Positions 50,262-59,656 are shown, counted from the stretch's first letter. The stretch is 64,000 bases of DNA from Labilithrix sp044226145 (GCA_044226145.1 JBGAHN010000011.1:1-64000), one strand, 5' to 3'. A program made the numbers and translations. Notes: generated by a model from the sequence alone, not told the origin.

Positions 50262-51521
50262 ATGAAGGCTTATCGACTCGCTTTCGTGCTCGGGGCACTT
50301 CCGCTGGCGCTTTACGCCTACGCGTGTTCGAGCGATGACAACAACTCGGACGGGACGAAGGACAACGACGCCGGCCAGACGCAGGACTCGGACGCGTCGT
50401 CGACGGACGAAGATTCCGGCTCCACGCCCGGCGACAAGGACTCCGGCGAGCCGGGGACCGACGGCAGCGTCGATCCGACGGACGGCGGCTCCGACGACGC
50501 GTCCATCGACGACGCGGGCGATTCGGGAGACGCGGCTCCGACCGATCTGAGCTGCGTCGGCAACCCGCTCGTGGCCGACAGCAAGACCCCCGACGGCGGC
50601 TGGCCCGACGGTGGCGTGGTCGCCGATGGCGGCGCGCTGCGCGAGCTCTCCGTGACGACGCCGGGCGGCCCGAACCCGCCGTATTTCGTCGGCCCGCGGT
50701 GGACCGATGCCGTCGACGGTGGCGCGCTCATCGTCTCGCAGCTCAACCCCGAGACCGGCGTGCTCCTCGTCGGCCCCGACGGCGGCGCCGCGACCTCGCT
50801 CCGCAAGGCGCCCGCCAACAGCTATGCGCTCGGCAACGCGTTCGACAAGACGAACGTGATCACGGCCGTCAGCTCGGACGAGTTGGCGGGGACCACGGCG
50901 ATCTACCGCACGACGCTCGACGGCGGCGCGGGAGCGACGACGGCGCTCGCCAAGACGTACAACCCGACGGGCATCGTGATCGGACCGGCGAACAACCTGT
51001 ACTTCACCGATCCTCAGTATCAGCACACTCCGGCGGGGACGACCGGCCTCTACCGCGTTGCGGCGAATGGCACGGTCACGGCGATCGAGTCGTTCAACCA
51101 GAACGACGTGCATCGCTACAATTACCTGGCGATCACGGCCGATCAGAAGACGCTCTACGTCACCGAGACCGAAGGCGCGCGGGCGATCCACAAGTACGCC
51201 GTGGGCGCGGACGGCACCGTGACGGCGCCGCCGACGGCGTTCGCGCCGGCCGCAGGCTTCCCGGTCGGTGTCGCCGTCGACAGCGGTGGCAACGTCTGGG
51301 TCGCGGAGCTGACGTACCTCCAGGTTTCGGACAACGGCGGAAACGGCCGAGGCGGACGCGTCGAGGTCTTCGCGCCGACGGGCGCCAAGCTCGGCGAGAT
51401 CCGGATCCAGAACAACCGCCCGTCGTCGGTGGCCTTCGGTGGCGCGGACGGCAAGACCGTCTACGTGACGACCGAAGAGAACATCTTCGTCTACCCGACC
51501 CGCTGCGCCGGCGTTCGCTGA
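50262..51521 (+). CDS. Lipoprotein with a SMP-30/NHL-like beta-propeller
   Basis: The 419-residue product starts MKAYRLAFVLGALPLALYAY, with lipobox AYAC at Cys22. A 75-residue Asp/Gly/Ser/Thr-rich linker follows, then a propeller domain with repeated TxxLYVTxTxGxxx-like strands (NNLYFTDPQYQHTPAGTTGL, KTLYVTETEGARAIHKY, GGNVWVAELTYLQVS). It is a secreted, membrane-tethered propeller of the gluconolactonase/SMP-30 type; the metal ligands of true lactonases are not obvious. The ATG at 50262 is preferred over 50256 because GGAGG then lies at 8 bases. An intrinsic terminator lies 50 bases downstream. Confidence 0.82.
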   Translation: MKAYRLAFVLGALPLALYAYACSSDDNNSDGTKDNDAGQTQDSDASSTDEDSGSTPGDKDSGEPGTDGSVDPTDGGSDDASIDDAGDSGDAAPTDLSCVGNPLVADSKTPDGGWPDGGVVADGGALRELSVTTPGGPNPPYFVGPRWTDAVDGGALIVSQLNPETGVLLVGPDGGAATSLRKAPANSYALGNAFDKTNVITAVSSDELAGTTAIYRTTLDGGAGATTALAKTYNPTGIVIGPANNLYFTDPQYQHTPAGTTGLYRVAANGTVTAIESFNQNDVHRYNYLAITADQKTLYVTETEGARAIHKYAVGADGTVTAPPTAFAPAAGFPVGVAVDSGGNVWVAELTYLQVSDNGGNGRGGRVEVFAPTGAKLGEIRIQNNRPSSVAFGGADGKTVYVTTEENIFVYPTRCAGVR

Positions 51522-51570
51522 CGAAGACACCTGCCCGCGCGCGGTGACGTCCGCGCCGTGCATCGACGAG

Positions 51571-51608
51571 AGGCCCGCCGGAGCGATTCGGTGGGCCTTT
51601 CTCGTTGG
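51571..51608 (+). terminator. Intrinsic terminator of the beta-propeller lipoprotein gene
   Basis: aggcccgccg (51571-51580), an 8-base loop and cggtgggcct (51589-51598) form a 10-bp stem with one G-U pair, followed by tttctcgtt. The orientation fits the plus-strand gene ending at 51521. Confidence 0.8.
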
Positions 51609-51626
51609 TGACGACCGAGGCTCGAA

Positions 51627-52829
51627 TCAGGCCAGAACGGCGTGTGGGTTCGCGCCGAAGGGATTCGCGTCGACCTTCGCCGCTGCCGCGAGGAATTGCC
51701 AGAGGCCGGGGATGCTCGGTGTGCCCGCCGGGAGACCGACCTTGTCGCTCGTCTTGCCGGTCGTCGCGTTCTTGATGCCTTTGCCGATCACGAGCGCGGC
51801 CAGGCCCGCCTGGTGGTCCGAGAAAGGCAAGCTTCGATGAAAGTCGCCGAAGATGGCGACGATGACGTTGCGTTGGGGGTTGTTTGCGGCGACCACCCGC
51901 GACAGAAACACGTTCAGCGCGGGCGCGATGCGTTGGCGCATCATGTTTCGGGCGCTCGTTCCGCCCATGTCTCCGTGCGTGTCCCAGAGGCCGCCGCCGT
52001 CCTCCGCGATGAGGAAGTTGGTGCCCGAGCGCACCATGAGCTCCGCCGCGGCCATCCGCGCGGCGAAGGTGTTCACGCTGGTTCCTTTCAGGGTGTAGGC
52101 GCCGTTGAACTCGGTGACGTCGAACGGCTGCACGGGCTTGCTCAACGTCGCGATCGCGGACGTGAGCCCTTGGTCGACCGACGCGAGCGAGCTCGGGTGC
52201 TTCGCGAGCACGTCTTTCGACATGGCTTGCGCGGCGGCGATGCCCCTCGCGGTCCCGGCGCGATCGGCGCGGTCCGGTGCGTTCGGTGCACCCGCGATTG
52301 CTTCGATGGTCGCCTTCATGTCTGTGATCGGTTGGAGGGAGACGCCGCCGACGGGGGCGGGACGCTGTCCGCGTGGGAGCGCGTCGCTTCCAACCGCCGC
52401 CGCCTTGATCGCGCCGTCGCCGCCGATGGCGTGGGCGAGCGCGAGCGGCGCGCTTTGGCTGCCGACGACGAAGAGGCTCCGTTGCGCCACGCTGTGATCG
52501 CTGATGCCGTGACGGACTCCGATCGTCGCCACGTGGGGGTGGAGGCTCTGTGGGATCGCGTCCGCCAGCGTCTTGTCGACGACGACGCCGCCGAGGTTCG
52601 TCGTGTTGGAGCCCGTCACGCCGAAGGCACCGCTGGTCGAAAACGCGTCCGCGCCCGTGAAGATCGCGTTGATGCCGCCGTTGAGGAAGATGCAGACGAC
52701 CGACGTCGGCTCGGGCGTACCCGCCCATGCGGTCCCGAGGAGCGATCGCCCGGGGATGCGCGCACCGAGGGCCGCTCCGGCGCCGACGCACGCCGCCGTG
52801 AGGAACCTTCGACGCGAGAAATGGTCCAT
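51627..52829 (-). CDS. DUF1501 secreted protein with Tat signal
   Basis: The 400-residue product starts with a twin-arginine signal (SRRRFLTAACVGAGAALGA), so it is exported folded. The body is DUF1501 (sulfatase-like fold found in planctomycetes and myxobacteria): VVCIFLNGGINAIFTGADAF, a central EDGGGLWDTHGDMGG and the C-terminal AIFGDFHRSLPFSD. DUF1501 proteins usually accompany cytochrome-like DUF1549/1592-type partners, as here. It is the last of three genes on the minus strand and begins 11 bases after the lipoprotein stop. Confidence 0.88.
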   Translation of the reverse strand: MDHFSRRRFLTAACVGAGAALGARIPGRSLLGTAWAGTPEPTSVVCIFLNGGINAIFTGADAFSTSGAFGVTGSNTTNLGGVVVDKTLADAIPQSLHPHVATIGVRHGISDHSVAQRSLFVVGSQSAPLALAHAIGGDGAIKAAAVGSDALPRGQRPAPVGGVSLQPITDMKATIEAIAGAPNAPDRADRAGTARGIAAAQAMSKDVLAKHPSSLASVDQGLTSAIATLSKPVQPFDVTEFNGAYTLKGTSVNTFAARMAAAELMVRSGTNFLIAEDGGGLWDTHGDMGGTSARNMMRQRIAPALNVFLSRVVAANNPQRNVIVAIFGDFHRSLPFSDHQAGLAALVIGKGIKNATTGKTSDKVGLPAGTPSIPGLWQFLAAAAKVDANPFGANPHAVLA

Positions 52830-52840
52830 CTTCGATGCCC

Positions 52841-53476
52841 TCAGTAGGTGGTGAATCCCGCGGCCGTCATGATCGACGCGCACGTGTGTGCCCAACGGCG
52901 CCTCGCCACGCTCTCGTCCGTCGAACCGACGGCGCCGTCGACGCACGCCTTCGCCTCGTCCGGCGTGGGGGTGCGCTGCCAGATCTTCCGTTGCAGGGCC
53001 GCGCACTCCGCGGCGGCGGAAGCGGCCGTCGGCATTTGCTCGTACTTCGCGTCGGTCATGGTGTCGTAACAGGCACCAAACGCGAGCGAGTAGAGCGTGT
53101 AGAGGCTCACGGCACCCGCCGTCGGCTCGGTGTACCAGCGCGCGGGAACGACACCGAAGGCGGCCGCGCTCGACCCCAAGTCCGAAGGAACTTTTCCGAG
53201 CGCTCGCTCGAACTCCGAGGCGAGCGCCGCGTGTGGCTTCACCCGCCGTCGATCGACTCCGATGGCCCCCGCCATCCGCCCGGCGGTGAAATCGGTGCCA
53301 CCGAAGCCGAGGTGCGGCGCACCTTCGTCGCAGCGGACGGTCGGCGTCGGATCGGGGGAGGACGTGCCGGCGTCCACCGCGTACGAGGTTCCCTTGGTGT
53401 GCTCCGCGTCGAGATCGACGTAGTCACACGCGGTGACGAGGAACGTGAAAGCGATCGCGAGAGGAAGACTTCGCAC
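52841..53476 (-). CDS. Lipoprotein between cytochrome-like and DUF1501 genes
   Basis: The 211-residue product starts VRSLPLAIAFTFLVTACDYV (GTG start, lipobox VTAC). The mature part has a helical C-terminal half with EFERALGKVPSDLGSSAAAF, ECAALQRKIWQRTPT and the end CASIMTAAGFTTY, which resembles the C-terminal helices of DUF1592/1585-type proteins. The GTG lies 8 bases after the cytochrome-like gene's stop, and GGAGCC precedes it. Likely a partner of its two neighbours. Confidence 0.72.
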   Translation of the reverse strand: MRSLPLAIAFTFLVTACDYVDLDAEHTKGTSYAVDAGTSSPDPTPTVRCDEGAPHLGFGGTDFTAGRMAGAIGVDRRRVKPHAALASEFERALGKVPSDLGSSAAAFGVVPARWYTEPTAGAVSLYTLYSLAFGACYDTMTDAKYEQMPTAASAAAECAALQRKIWQRTPTPDEAKACVDGAVGSTDESVARRRWAHTCASIMTAAGFTTY

Positions 53477-53484
53477 GACGGCTC

Positions 53485-54462
53485 CTACTCGCAGAAGTCG
53501 GGGGCCTTCGCGATCGTCGCGAGGGCCGAAGTGATGGTTTTGTCCTTCTTGAAGGCGTCGACGCACGTGTCGAAGAGCGGCCCTTCGCAGCTCTGCTCGC
53601 TCCGTCCGTAGAGGAACTTGAACGCGAGGCGGCATGCGTTCACGTCGAAGGCTTCGTTCGCCACCAGGGCCTCGACGAATTCGCGCTGGTTCGAAATCGC
53701 CGTCCCCCCGAGGAGCGTCTGCGTCGTCACCTTCGACGTGTCGATCCGGGTGGTCGCGCCCGACCCCGTCCGCTTGCCGAGGACCATCGCGACCTTGTCG
53801 AGCGCGTACCACGGATCGTAGTGACAGCTCGCGCACGGCTCCGCTTTGCGGCCCTCGGCGCTGATGTCGGCGTCGGGCGCGCTCGTCGTCGCGACGAGCG
53901 TGAGCCCGATCGTGTTCTGCATCATCTGGTAGGCCGCCGAGATGCGGATGCCCGCGGGTTCGTTTCCGGCATAGCGCGCGACCCATGCCTGGCTCGCGAA
54001 GTAGCCGAGTCCGTCCGCGTCGTCCGAAATCACCGCCTCCGAGTTCGGGTCGAACCAATACCGAGGCGAGACGTCGACGTGGCCGACGAACATCTCCGAC
54101 CACGGCTCGTCCTTCGCGAGGACATACTTCGTCATGTAATACGGCGCGTCCTCCGCCGGCGTCGCGCCAGGGACGCGGTTGAACTCCGAGTTGATGAAGC
54201 CCGCGAACCTTTCCTGGAAGCGGGCGTCCTTCACCAGCGTGTCGAAGGAGGCTTGCGGGTTCGCGCTCGCGAGCGCTTCCGGCGTCGCGCCTTCACCGAC
54301 CATCGCGATGAAGAGACGCGTCGCGCATCGTTCGTTCCGTTCGGCGAGATCGGCGCCGTTCGGATCCGCGGCGGCGTGCCTTGGCGTCGACGCCATCGCG
54401 AGGCCGAGCGCTCCGAAGACCGACGCGATCGGAAGCAGCTTACGTACGGCGTCGGGCACCAT
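53485..54462 (-). CDS. Secreted cytochrome c-like protein (single CxxCH)
   Basis: The 325-residue product has a signal peptide (AVRKLLPIASVFGALGLAMA) and one heme-binding motif, CASCH, at residues 210-214. Helical surroundings (RFQERFAGFINSEFNRVPGA; GYFASQAWVARYAGNEPAGI) fit the DUF1549/DUF1592-type cytochromes that occur with DUF1501 proteins. A redox role in the periplasm or on the cell surface is inferred. The ATG at 54462 follows GAGGAG. It leads a three-gene operon with no gap above 12 bases. Confidence 0.78.
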   Translation of the reverse strand: MVPDAVRKLLPIASVFGALGLAMASTPRHAAADPNGADLAERNERCATRLFIAMVGEGATPEALASANPQASFDTLVKDARFQERFAGFINSEFNRVPGATPAEDAPYYMTKYVLAKDEPWSEMFVGHVDVSPRYWFDPNSEAVISDDADGLGYFASQAWVARYAGNEPAGIRISAAYQMMQNTIGLTLVATTSAPDADISAEGRKAEPCASCHYDPWYALDKVAMVLGKRTGSGATTRIDTSKVTTQTLLGGTAISNQREFVEALVANEAFDVNACRLAFKFLYGRSEQSCEGPLFDTCVDAFKKDKTITSALATIAKAPDFCE

Positions 54463-54707
54463 GGCTCCTCGACGCACGCCGCCCGCTCGTCGACGACGGC
54501 GGGGACGCCATGGCCTGCAACACCGTGGTCACCGTCGCAGTATTGGACGACTCGCGAGACGTTGCCATTGTTCCATGACATTGTGACGATTCGGAGACCC
54601 TCGGCCAGTGCCGTAGGATCGCGCGGCGCCCTCATGCGTTGGATCGCGTCGGCGGTCCTTCCACATGTAGGCATGGGCGTTCCGGGCTCTAGTCTGCGGG
54701 GAAATCC

Positions 54708-55916
54708 CTAGGGAAAACATGGTCTTTCGCGAGGCGTACGATCGAGCTTCGCGTAGATCCGCTCGTAGCCCTCGCGCATGGCTTCGAGGGAATAGCGTTC
54801 GACGACGAGCGCACGGGCCCGCTGGCCGCGTCGTTCGAGCTCGCCGGAGCTTTGCATCGCGCGCCGCATGGTGGCGGCGAGGGAGATCGCGTCGGCGTGT
54901 GGGGCGAGCCAGCCCGTCGTGCCTTCGTGCACGAACTCCGGGACGCCTCCCACGGGCAACGCGACCACGGGGCGGCCACACGCCATGGCTTCGAGCAAGG
55001 CGATGCCGAGGCCTTCGGTGCGGGCGCTCGAGAGGGCCGCGTGCGCGGTGGTGAGGGGGGCCCGCACGTCGTCGCAGTGGCCCGTCCACTGCACACGGTC
55101 GGCGATGCCGAGCGTCCGGGCGAGCTCGACGAGGGCCGCGCGCTCCGAGCCTTCACCGACGACGTGGAGGACGGCGCCGGGGACGTCGGCGAGCGCGTGG
55201 AAAGCGATGTCGAGGCCCTTGCGCCGATCGAGGCGGCCGAGGGCGACGAAACGGAACGGCTCGGGGGGCGAGAAGGCGGGGACGGGCGCGACGGCGAAGC
55301 GCGTGACGTCGACGCCGTTGGGCACCACGCACGTCTTGGTCGACGCCCAAGGTGCGTGGGCGCGCGTCACCGTTCGGAGGTGCTCGCTGACGCTGACGGA
55401 CACGTCGGCGCGGCGGAGGGACCAGCGCGAAAAGACCCAGCAGCTCGGATCGTCGAAGACGCGGGTGGAGTGCTCCGTCCGCACGACGCGGGCGCCGGCT
55501 CGGAGCGCGGCGCGCGTGCCGAGGACCTGCGACGCGAAGGTGTGCAGGTGCACGATGCCGGCGCGCCGCTCGCGCACGACGCGTTCGACCCACGCGACGT
55601 CGAAGGGGCCGAGCGAGCTCGCGAGGTAGGAGAGGGGGCCTTCGCGGGTCGGACCGCGGTAGACGACGTCGAGGCCGGCGTCGCGGAAGAAGGCGTGGAG
55701 GCGCTCGTTCGGGGTCGACAGCGCGACGACGTGGCTCCGGTGCGCTCGATCGGACGCGAGATCGGCGAGCATGCGCTCGGCGCCGCCGATTTCTCCGGCC
55801 GAGACGACGTGGACGACGGGGGATCGTCGGGGCGCGTTCGTGGGGGCGTCCCGGGGCGCGTTCGTGGACGCGTGGCCCGCGGACGGAGCGCCTGCCGACG
55901 ATCCGGCGGCGTTCAT
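54708..55916 (-). CDS. GT4-family glycosyltransferase
   Basis: The 402-residue protein opens, after a disordered leader of about 30 residues, with the GT-B donor domain start VVHVVSAGEIGGAERMLADL. It carries the C-terminal EGLGIALLEAMACGRPVVAL signature of GT4 enzymes (about residue 315). VVPNGVDVTRF and LGRLDRRKGLDI are further family motifs. It probably adds a sugar from an NDP donor to a growing lipid-linked glycan on the cytosolic side. The ATG overlaps the flippase gene's stop by 4 bases. A repeat of 15-base units lies in the leader (TNAP twice). Confidence 0.88.
   Translation of the reverse strand: MNAAGSSAGAPSAGHASTNAPRDAPTNAPRRSPVVHVVSAGEIGGAERMLADLASDRAHRSHVVALSTPNERLHAFFRDAGLDVVYRGPTREGPLSYLASSLGPFDVAWVERVVRERRAGIVHLHTFASQVLGTRAALRAGARVVRTEHSTRVFDDPSCWVFSRWSLRRADVSVSVSEHLRTVTRAHAPWASTKTCVVPNGVDVTRFAVAPVPAFSPPEPFRFVALGRLDRRKGLDIAFHALADVPGAVLHVVGEGSERAALVELARTLGIADRVQWTGHCDDVRAPLTTAHAALSSARTEGLGIALLEAMACGRPVVALPVGGVPEFVHEGTTGWLAPHADAISLAATMRRAMQSSGELERRGQRARALVVERYSLEAMREGYERIYAKLDRTPRERPCFP
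55829..55867 (-). repeat. 15-base direct repeat, two exact copies, period 24
   Basis: ggggcgcgttcgtgg at 55829 and 55853, in the disordered leader of the GT4 gene, encoding TNAPR-like peptides on the minus strand. Shares the core cgcgttcgtgg with the pyrF tail repeat. Confidence 0.8.
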
Positions 55917-57277
55917 CCCGCGAGCTCCGGCGCCCGATGGAGCTCCGTGAGGCGGGCTTCGAAGCGCACCCAGAAGACGACCGCGACGGCCGCTTGGACG
56001 GCGCTCGTGGCGAGCGCGATGCCTTCGAGCCCCATGACGCGGAGCAAGAGGAGGTTGAACACGACGTTGCATCCCGCGTTCAGGACGCCCATGCCGAGCA
56101 TGATGCTGCTGTTCTGGAGCGCCACGTGCGCGCGCGACAGGATGAGCAAGGCGCCGAACGGCACGAGGCCGACGAGGTGATAGGGGAAGATGCGGATCAT
56201 GCGCTCGACGCCGCCCTCGTCCATCTCGCCGCGCAAGAAGACGAACCGGAAGAGCGGCGTCCGCACGGCGTAGAGCAAGAGGCACGCGACCGCGAGCAGC
56301 ACCGAGACGGTGACGAGCGCGCGCACGACGGTCCGCCGGAAGGTCGCCAGGTCGCGCCGGGCGAAGTCGTCGGACAGGTGCGCGAGGAGCACCGACAGGA
56401 GCGCGGCCTGCAAAATTGACGTGGGCACCGACGAGACGTCGCGCGAGTAGCGCAGCATCGTGCCGCCGCCGACGACCAGCGTGAGGCCGGCCATGAGCTG
56501 GTCGATGACGGGGTTGATGCGCGTGACGGCGCCGCCGGCGACCTCGGAGCTCACGAGCTTGGCGAACTGGACGAGGGCGGGCGGTCGCGAGAGCCCGAAG
56601 CGGAGGCGGAGGCCCACGATGCGGATCGAGAACCACGCGAGCAGGCCGCCCGCGACGAGCTCCGCGGCGAGCGACGCGACCGGGACGAGGACGACGCCGA
56701 GCGAGGCGTGCCCGACGGCGAGGATGCCGATGTTGACGAGCATGCCGACGCCGCTCGCGACCGATTGCACGACGTAGTGGTGCTCGACGACGAGGAGCGA
56801 CGCGAAGAAGGTGCGCGTCGAGATCGCGACGAGGTAGAGCGCGAACGGGACGACCATCTTGGCCGAGAGCGCGAACTCGGCGCCGTCGTAGCGGTAGGCG
56901 AACCACCCCATCGCGACGCCGCCGACGACGACCGCGATCGCGCCGCCGAGGATCCACGTGTGCGTGAGCAGCGAGCCGAGGAGGGTCGGCACGTCCTTGG
57001 GGCGCTCGAGGCGTTCGCGGACGAGGATCGGGACGATGGCCGAGTCCTGGTAGGCCGAGAAGACGAGCGAGCCGGCGAGGGCGAAGATGGCCCACGCGAA
57101 GTAGTAGACGTCCGTGGCGCGGCTCCGGCCGAACCAGTAGGCGAGCAGGAGCGGCAAGACCGCTTCGCCGGCGCGAAAGACGAGCTGCGCCGGCAGGACG
57201 AGGAGCGACGTCCGGAGGATCGAGCGCTTTCGGGACGGCGGCGTGCCGGTCGTCGGGACCTCCGTCATGCGCGTCAT
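55913..57277 (-). CDS. Wzx/MurJ-like polysaccharide flippase (MOP superfamily)
   Basis: The 454-residue protein has about 12-14 hydrophobic segments. It begins after a short disordered leader with FRAGEAVLPLLLAYWFGRSR and ATDVYYFAWAIFAL. The late segments VGLVPFGALLILSRAHVALQ and MLGMGVLNAGCNVVFNLLLL are typical of MurJ/Wzx flippases. It should flip a lipid-linked oligosaccharide across the inner membrane. It lies between a deacetylase-like gene (ATGA overlap) and a GT4 gene (ATGA overlap), a classical polysaccharide-locus arrangement. Confidence 0.87.
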   Translation of the reverse strand: MTRMTEVPTTGTPPSRKRSILRTSLLVLPAQLVFRAGEAVLPLLLAYWFGRSRATDVYYFAWAIFALAGSLVFSAYQDSAIVPILVRERLERPKDVPTLLGSLLTHTWILGGAIAVVVGGVAMGWFAYRYDGAEFALSAKMVVPFALYLVAISTRTFFASLLVVEHHYVVQSVASGVGMLVNIGILAVGHASLGVVLVPVASLAAELVAGGLLAWFSIRIVGLRLRFGLSRPPALVQFAKLVSSEVAGGAVTRINPVIDQLMAGLTLVVGGGTMLRYSRDVSSVPTSILQAALLSVLLAHLSDDFARRDLATFRRTVVRALVTVSVLLAVACLLLYAVRTPLFRFVFLRGEMDEGGVERMIRIFPYHLVGLVPFGALLILSRAHVALQNSSIMLGMGVLNAGCNVVFNLLLLRVMGLEGIALATSAVQAAVAVVFWVRFEARLTELHRAPELAG

Positions 57278-58206
57278 GCGGCGAGGATCTCCGGGACGTC
57301 GCCGAGGCCGACGACGGCGACGCCCTCGCGCTCGGCCCACGCGAGCAGCGCGCGGAGGCGTCCCAGGATGCCGCGCGCTTCGCTCTCCGTCGAGGCGTAG
57401 GGGCTCAGGCCGGGGACGATCTCGACGTTGTGGAACATCGCGTTGAGGATGACGGGGCGACCAGGGGCGCTCCTGCGCGCGCTCGCCACCTCGTCTTCGG
57501 CGACGCGGACGAGCCCGCGCTCGGTGCCGCGCGTGGGCCGGAGCCAGCTCGGATCGATGCGCGATCCGAGGATGGGCACGGCATTGACAAAGCGCTTGCG
57601 GATGGTTACCGGCACCTCGAGCAAGCCGGCGTCGCCGCGCTCCCACGGGCGCTCGGCGTTCGGGCGGTACGGCTGCGTGGGGGCGCCCTCGAAGGAGAGG
57701 TTCTTCGCGCCCGACGACGACCAGTCCATGTGCGGCGTGACGCTCGACTCGACGGCGTAGCCCAGCGACTCGAGGATGCCGATCGAGGCCGGACCGATGC
57801 CGAAGCGCCCGGCTCGGAACGACTGGGGCTGCTCGCCGAACCGGCGGATGAACTGGTCGGTGAGGTACGTGAGTTTTTGCCGCTCGACGTCTTCCGGGTA
57901 GTCGCGCTGGAAGTCGGCGGTGACGTCCGGCTCGAAGGCCCCCGGCTCGGCGTACTCGCCGTGCAAGTGCGTGCCGAGCTCGCACGTCCCTTCGAGCTTC
58001 CGGAGCGCCTCGGCGCTTGCGTCGTCGCGGAGGACCTCGGGCGAGAGGAGGTAGGTCGGCTTCGCGCGGAACTGCACGAACAGGGGCTGCAGGCGACGGA
58101 CGACGCCCTCGTGGATGCCGTCGAAACGCATCGGTTTTTGCGAACGCCAGCCCTTGCCTTTGTCGCACTCGGTATCGATGGAGACGCAAAGGTAAGCGCG
58201 GCTCAT
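57274..58206 (-). CDS. Polysaccharide deacetylase-like protein (NodB-type)
   Basis: The 310-residue product starts MSRAYLCVSIDTECDKGKGW, where SIDTE corresponds to the metal-binding Asp motif of NodB-type deacetylases. ELGTHLHGEYAEPGAF gives the His-x-x-x-like metal motif, and RAGRFGIGPASIGILESLGY is the third family motif. These proteins remove acetyl groups from GlcNAc-type polysaccharides. No signal peptide is seen, so it probably acts in the cytosol on lipid-linked glycan. The ATG at 58206 is chosen because the frame upstream is Arg-rich, antisense-like sequence. It is divergent from the second GT gene. Confidence 0.82.
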   Translation of the reverse strand: MSRAYLCVSIDTECDKGKGWRSQKPMRFDGIHEGVVRRLQPLFVQFRAKPTYLLSPEVLRDDASAEALRKLEGTCELGTHLHGEYAEPGAFEPDVTADFQRDYPEDVERQKLTYLTDQFIRRFGEQPQSFRAGRFGIGPASIGILESLGYAVESSVTPHMDWSSSGAKNLSFEGAPTQPYRPNAERPWERGDAGLLEVPVTIRKRFVNAVPILGSRIDPSWLRPTRGTERGLVRVAEDEVASARRSAPGRPVILNAMFHNVEIVPGLSPYASTESEARGILGRLRALLAWAEREGVAVVGLGDVPEILAA

Positions 58207-58309
58207 GGCAACGCTGCTTTCTACCCTCTCTCGGCGCGAGGAGCCACGGCCGCGATGCGCCATGCCGCTCCGATTGCGGGGCTCGGGCGCTTGGTGTACG
58301 GAGCGTCGG

Positions 58310-59656
58310 ATGTCCATCGCCGGTTCGGTCGAGCCTCGAACGGAAGTCGCGCCCGTCGTCGGCGCGCCCGATGCCACGAACGACGTCCCCGTCCTCCGCG
58401 CCCGTCGAAAAGTGCGCGTCTTGTTCATCAACGACACGGCGCGCAACGGCGGGCCCGGCCGGAGCCTCTTCTACATCTTGCGCTTCCTCGACCCCGAGAT
58501 CGTCCACCGGGCGGTCGTCCTGCCTCGACCGGGGGTCATCAGCGAGCTCTACGAGGACAGCGGCGTCACGGAAGAGCTGCTCTTCGAGCGCGATCTCGTC
58601 GAGAACCCCATCGAGCCGTGGGATCGACCGATGGTGCGCGACGACTTCGAGGCCCCGCTGCACCTCCGCGGCGCGCGGGCGGCGGTGAACGTCTTTCGCG
58701 CGGGCCGGGCGATGGCGCGCCTGACCGGCCTCGTCCGTCGCGGCGAGTACGATCTCGTCTACTGCAACGGGACGAACGCCGATTTCGCCGGTGGTCTCCT
58801 CGCGTCGCTCGCGGGCGTTCCGGTGCTCTGGCACGTTCGCTACACGTCGCTGCCGCCGGCCGTGAGGGGTGTGCACGATCGGCTCGCGGCGAGCTCGGGC
58901 GTCCGCCGGATCGTGTGCGTGTCGAACGCCGCGGCCGCGCTCTTCCCGCATTGCCCGGACAAGGTGCGCGTCATCCACAACGCGCTCGACGTCGACGAGT
59001 TCGACGTGCACGGCATCCAGCCGCGCTTGCGGAGCGAGCTCGGGCTCTCGAAGGACACCGTGGTCTTCGGCAGCCAAGGGCGGATTCTCCCGCGCAAGGG
59101 CTACGTGGAGATGATCCGGGCGGCCAAGCGCGCGCTCGACCGGATGAGCGAGGACGAACGGTCGCGCGTGCACTTCGCCGTGCTCGGCGACACGCCGGAG
59201 GACATTCGGCCCGATCACCTCGCGGAGTGCCGCGCGCTCGTCACGGAGCTCGGCCTCGAGGCGCGCTTCACGTTCCTCGGCTTCCGCGCCGACGTGAAGC
59301 CGTACGCGGCGGACTTCGACGTCGCCGTGGTGCCGAGCGTCTATCCCGATCCGCTCCCGCGCGCGGTCATCGAGTCGATGGCGCTCGGAAAGCCGGTCGT
59401 GGCGTTCGACGTCGGCGGCGTCGCCGAAATGCTCCGCGGCGGCGAGACCGGCGCGCTGGTCCCCGCGAACCCGCCCGATGTCGACGCGCTCGCCGAGCAG
59501 TTCTTGCGTTACTTCCGCGATCCGGCCCTTCGGGTGAGCCACGGCCGCGCGGGGCGGGCGCGCGTCGAGCGCGACTTCGACGGCGCGACCCAAGCCAAGC
59601 GCATCCAGAACCAGATCCTCGAGGCGTCGGGGCTCGCGGCGGCGAACGCGCGCTGA
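58310..59656 (+). CDS. GT4-family glycosyltransferase (divergent)
   Basis: The 448-residue protein has the GT-B opening VRVLFINDTARNGGPGRSLF (about residue 35) and an acceptor-side LVYCNGTNADFAGGLLASL. FGSQGRILPRKGYVEM and the C-terminal donor motif VYPDPLPRAVIESMALGKPV mark the GT4 family. ATG at 58310 chosen: GGAGCG lies 7 bases upstream and the earlier ATG at 58205 gives a low-complexity leader. Together with the divergent operon it forms a surface-glycan locus. Its stop codon begins a copy of the 48-base hairpin element. Confidence 0.87.
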   Translation: MSIAGSVEPRTEVAPVVGAPDATNDVPVLRARRKVRVLFINDTARNGGPGRSLFYILRFLDPEIVHRAVVLPRPGVISELYEDSGVTEELLFERDLVENPIEPWDRPMVRDDFEAPLHLRGARAAVNVFRAGRAMARLTGLVRRGEYDLVYCNGTNADFAGGLLASLAGVPVLWHVRYTSLPPAVRGVHDRLAASSGVRRIVCVSNAAAALFPHCPDKVRVIHNALDVDEFDVHGIQPRLRSELGLSKDTVVFGSQGRILPRKGYVEMIRAAKRALDRMSEDERSRVHFAVLGDTPEDIRPDHLAECRALVTELGLEARFTFLGFRADVKPYAADFDVAVVPSVYPDPLPRAVIESMALGKPVVAFDVGGVAEMLRGGETGALVPANPPDVDALAEQFLRYFRDPALRVSHGRAGRARVERDFDGATQAKRIQNQILEASGLAAANAR

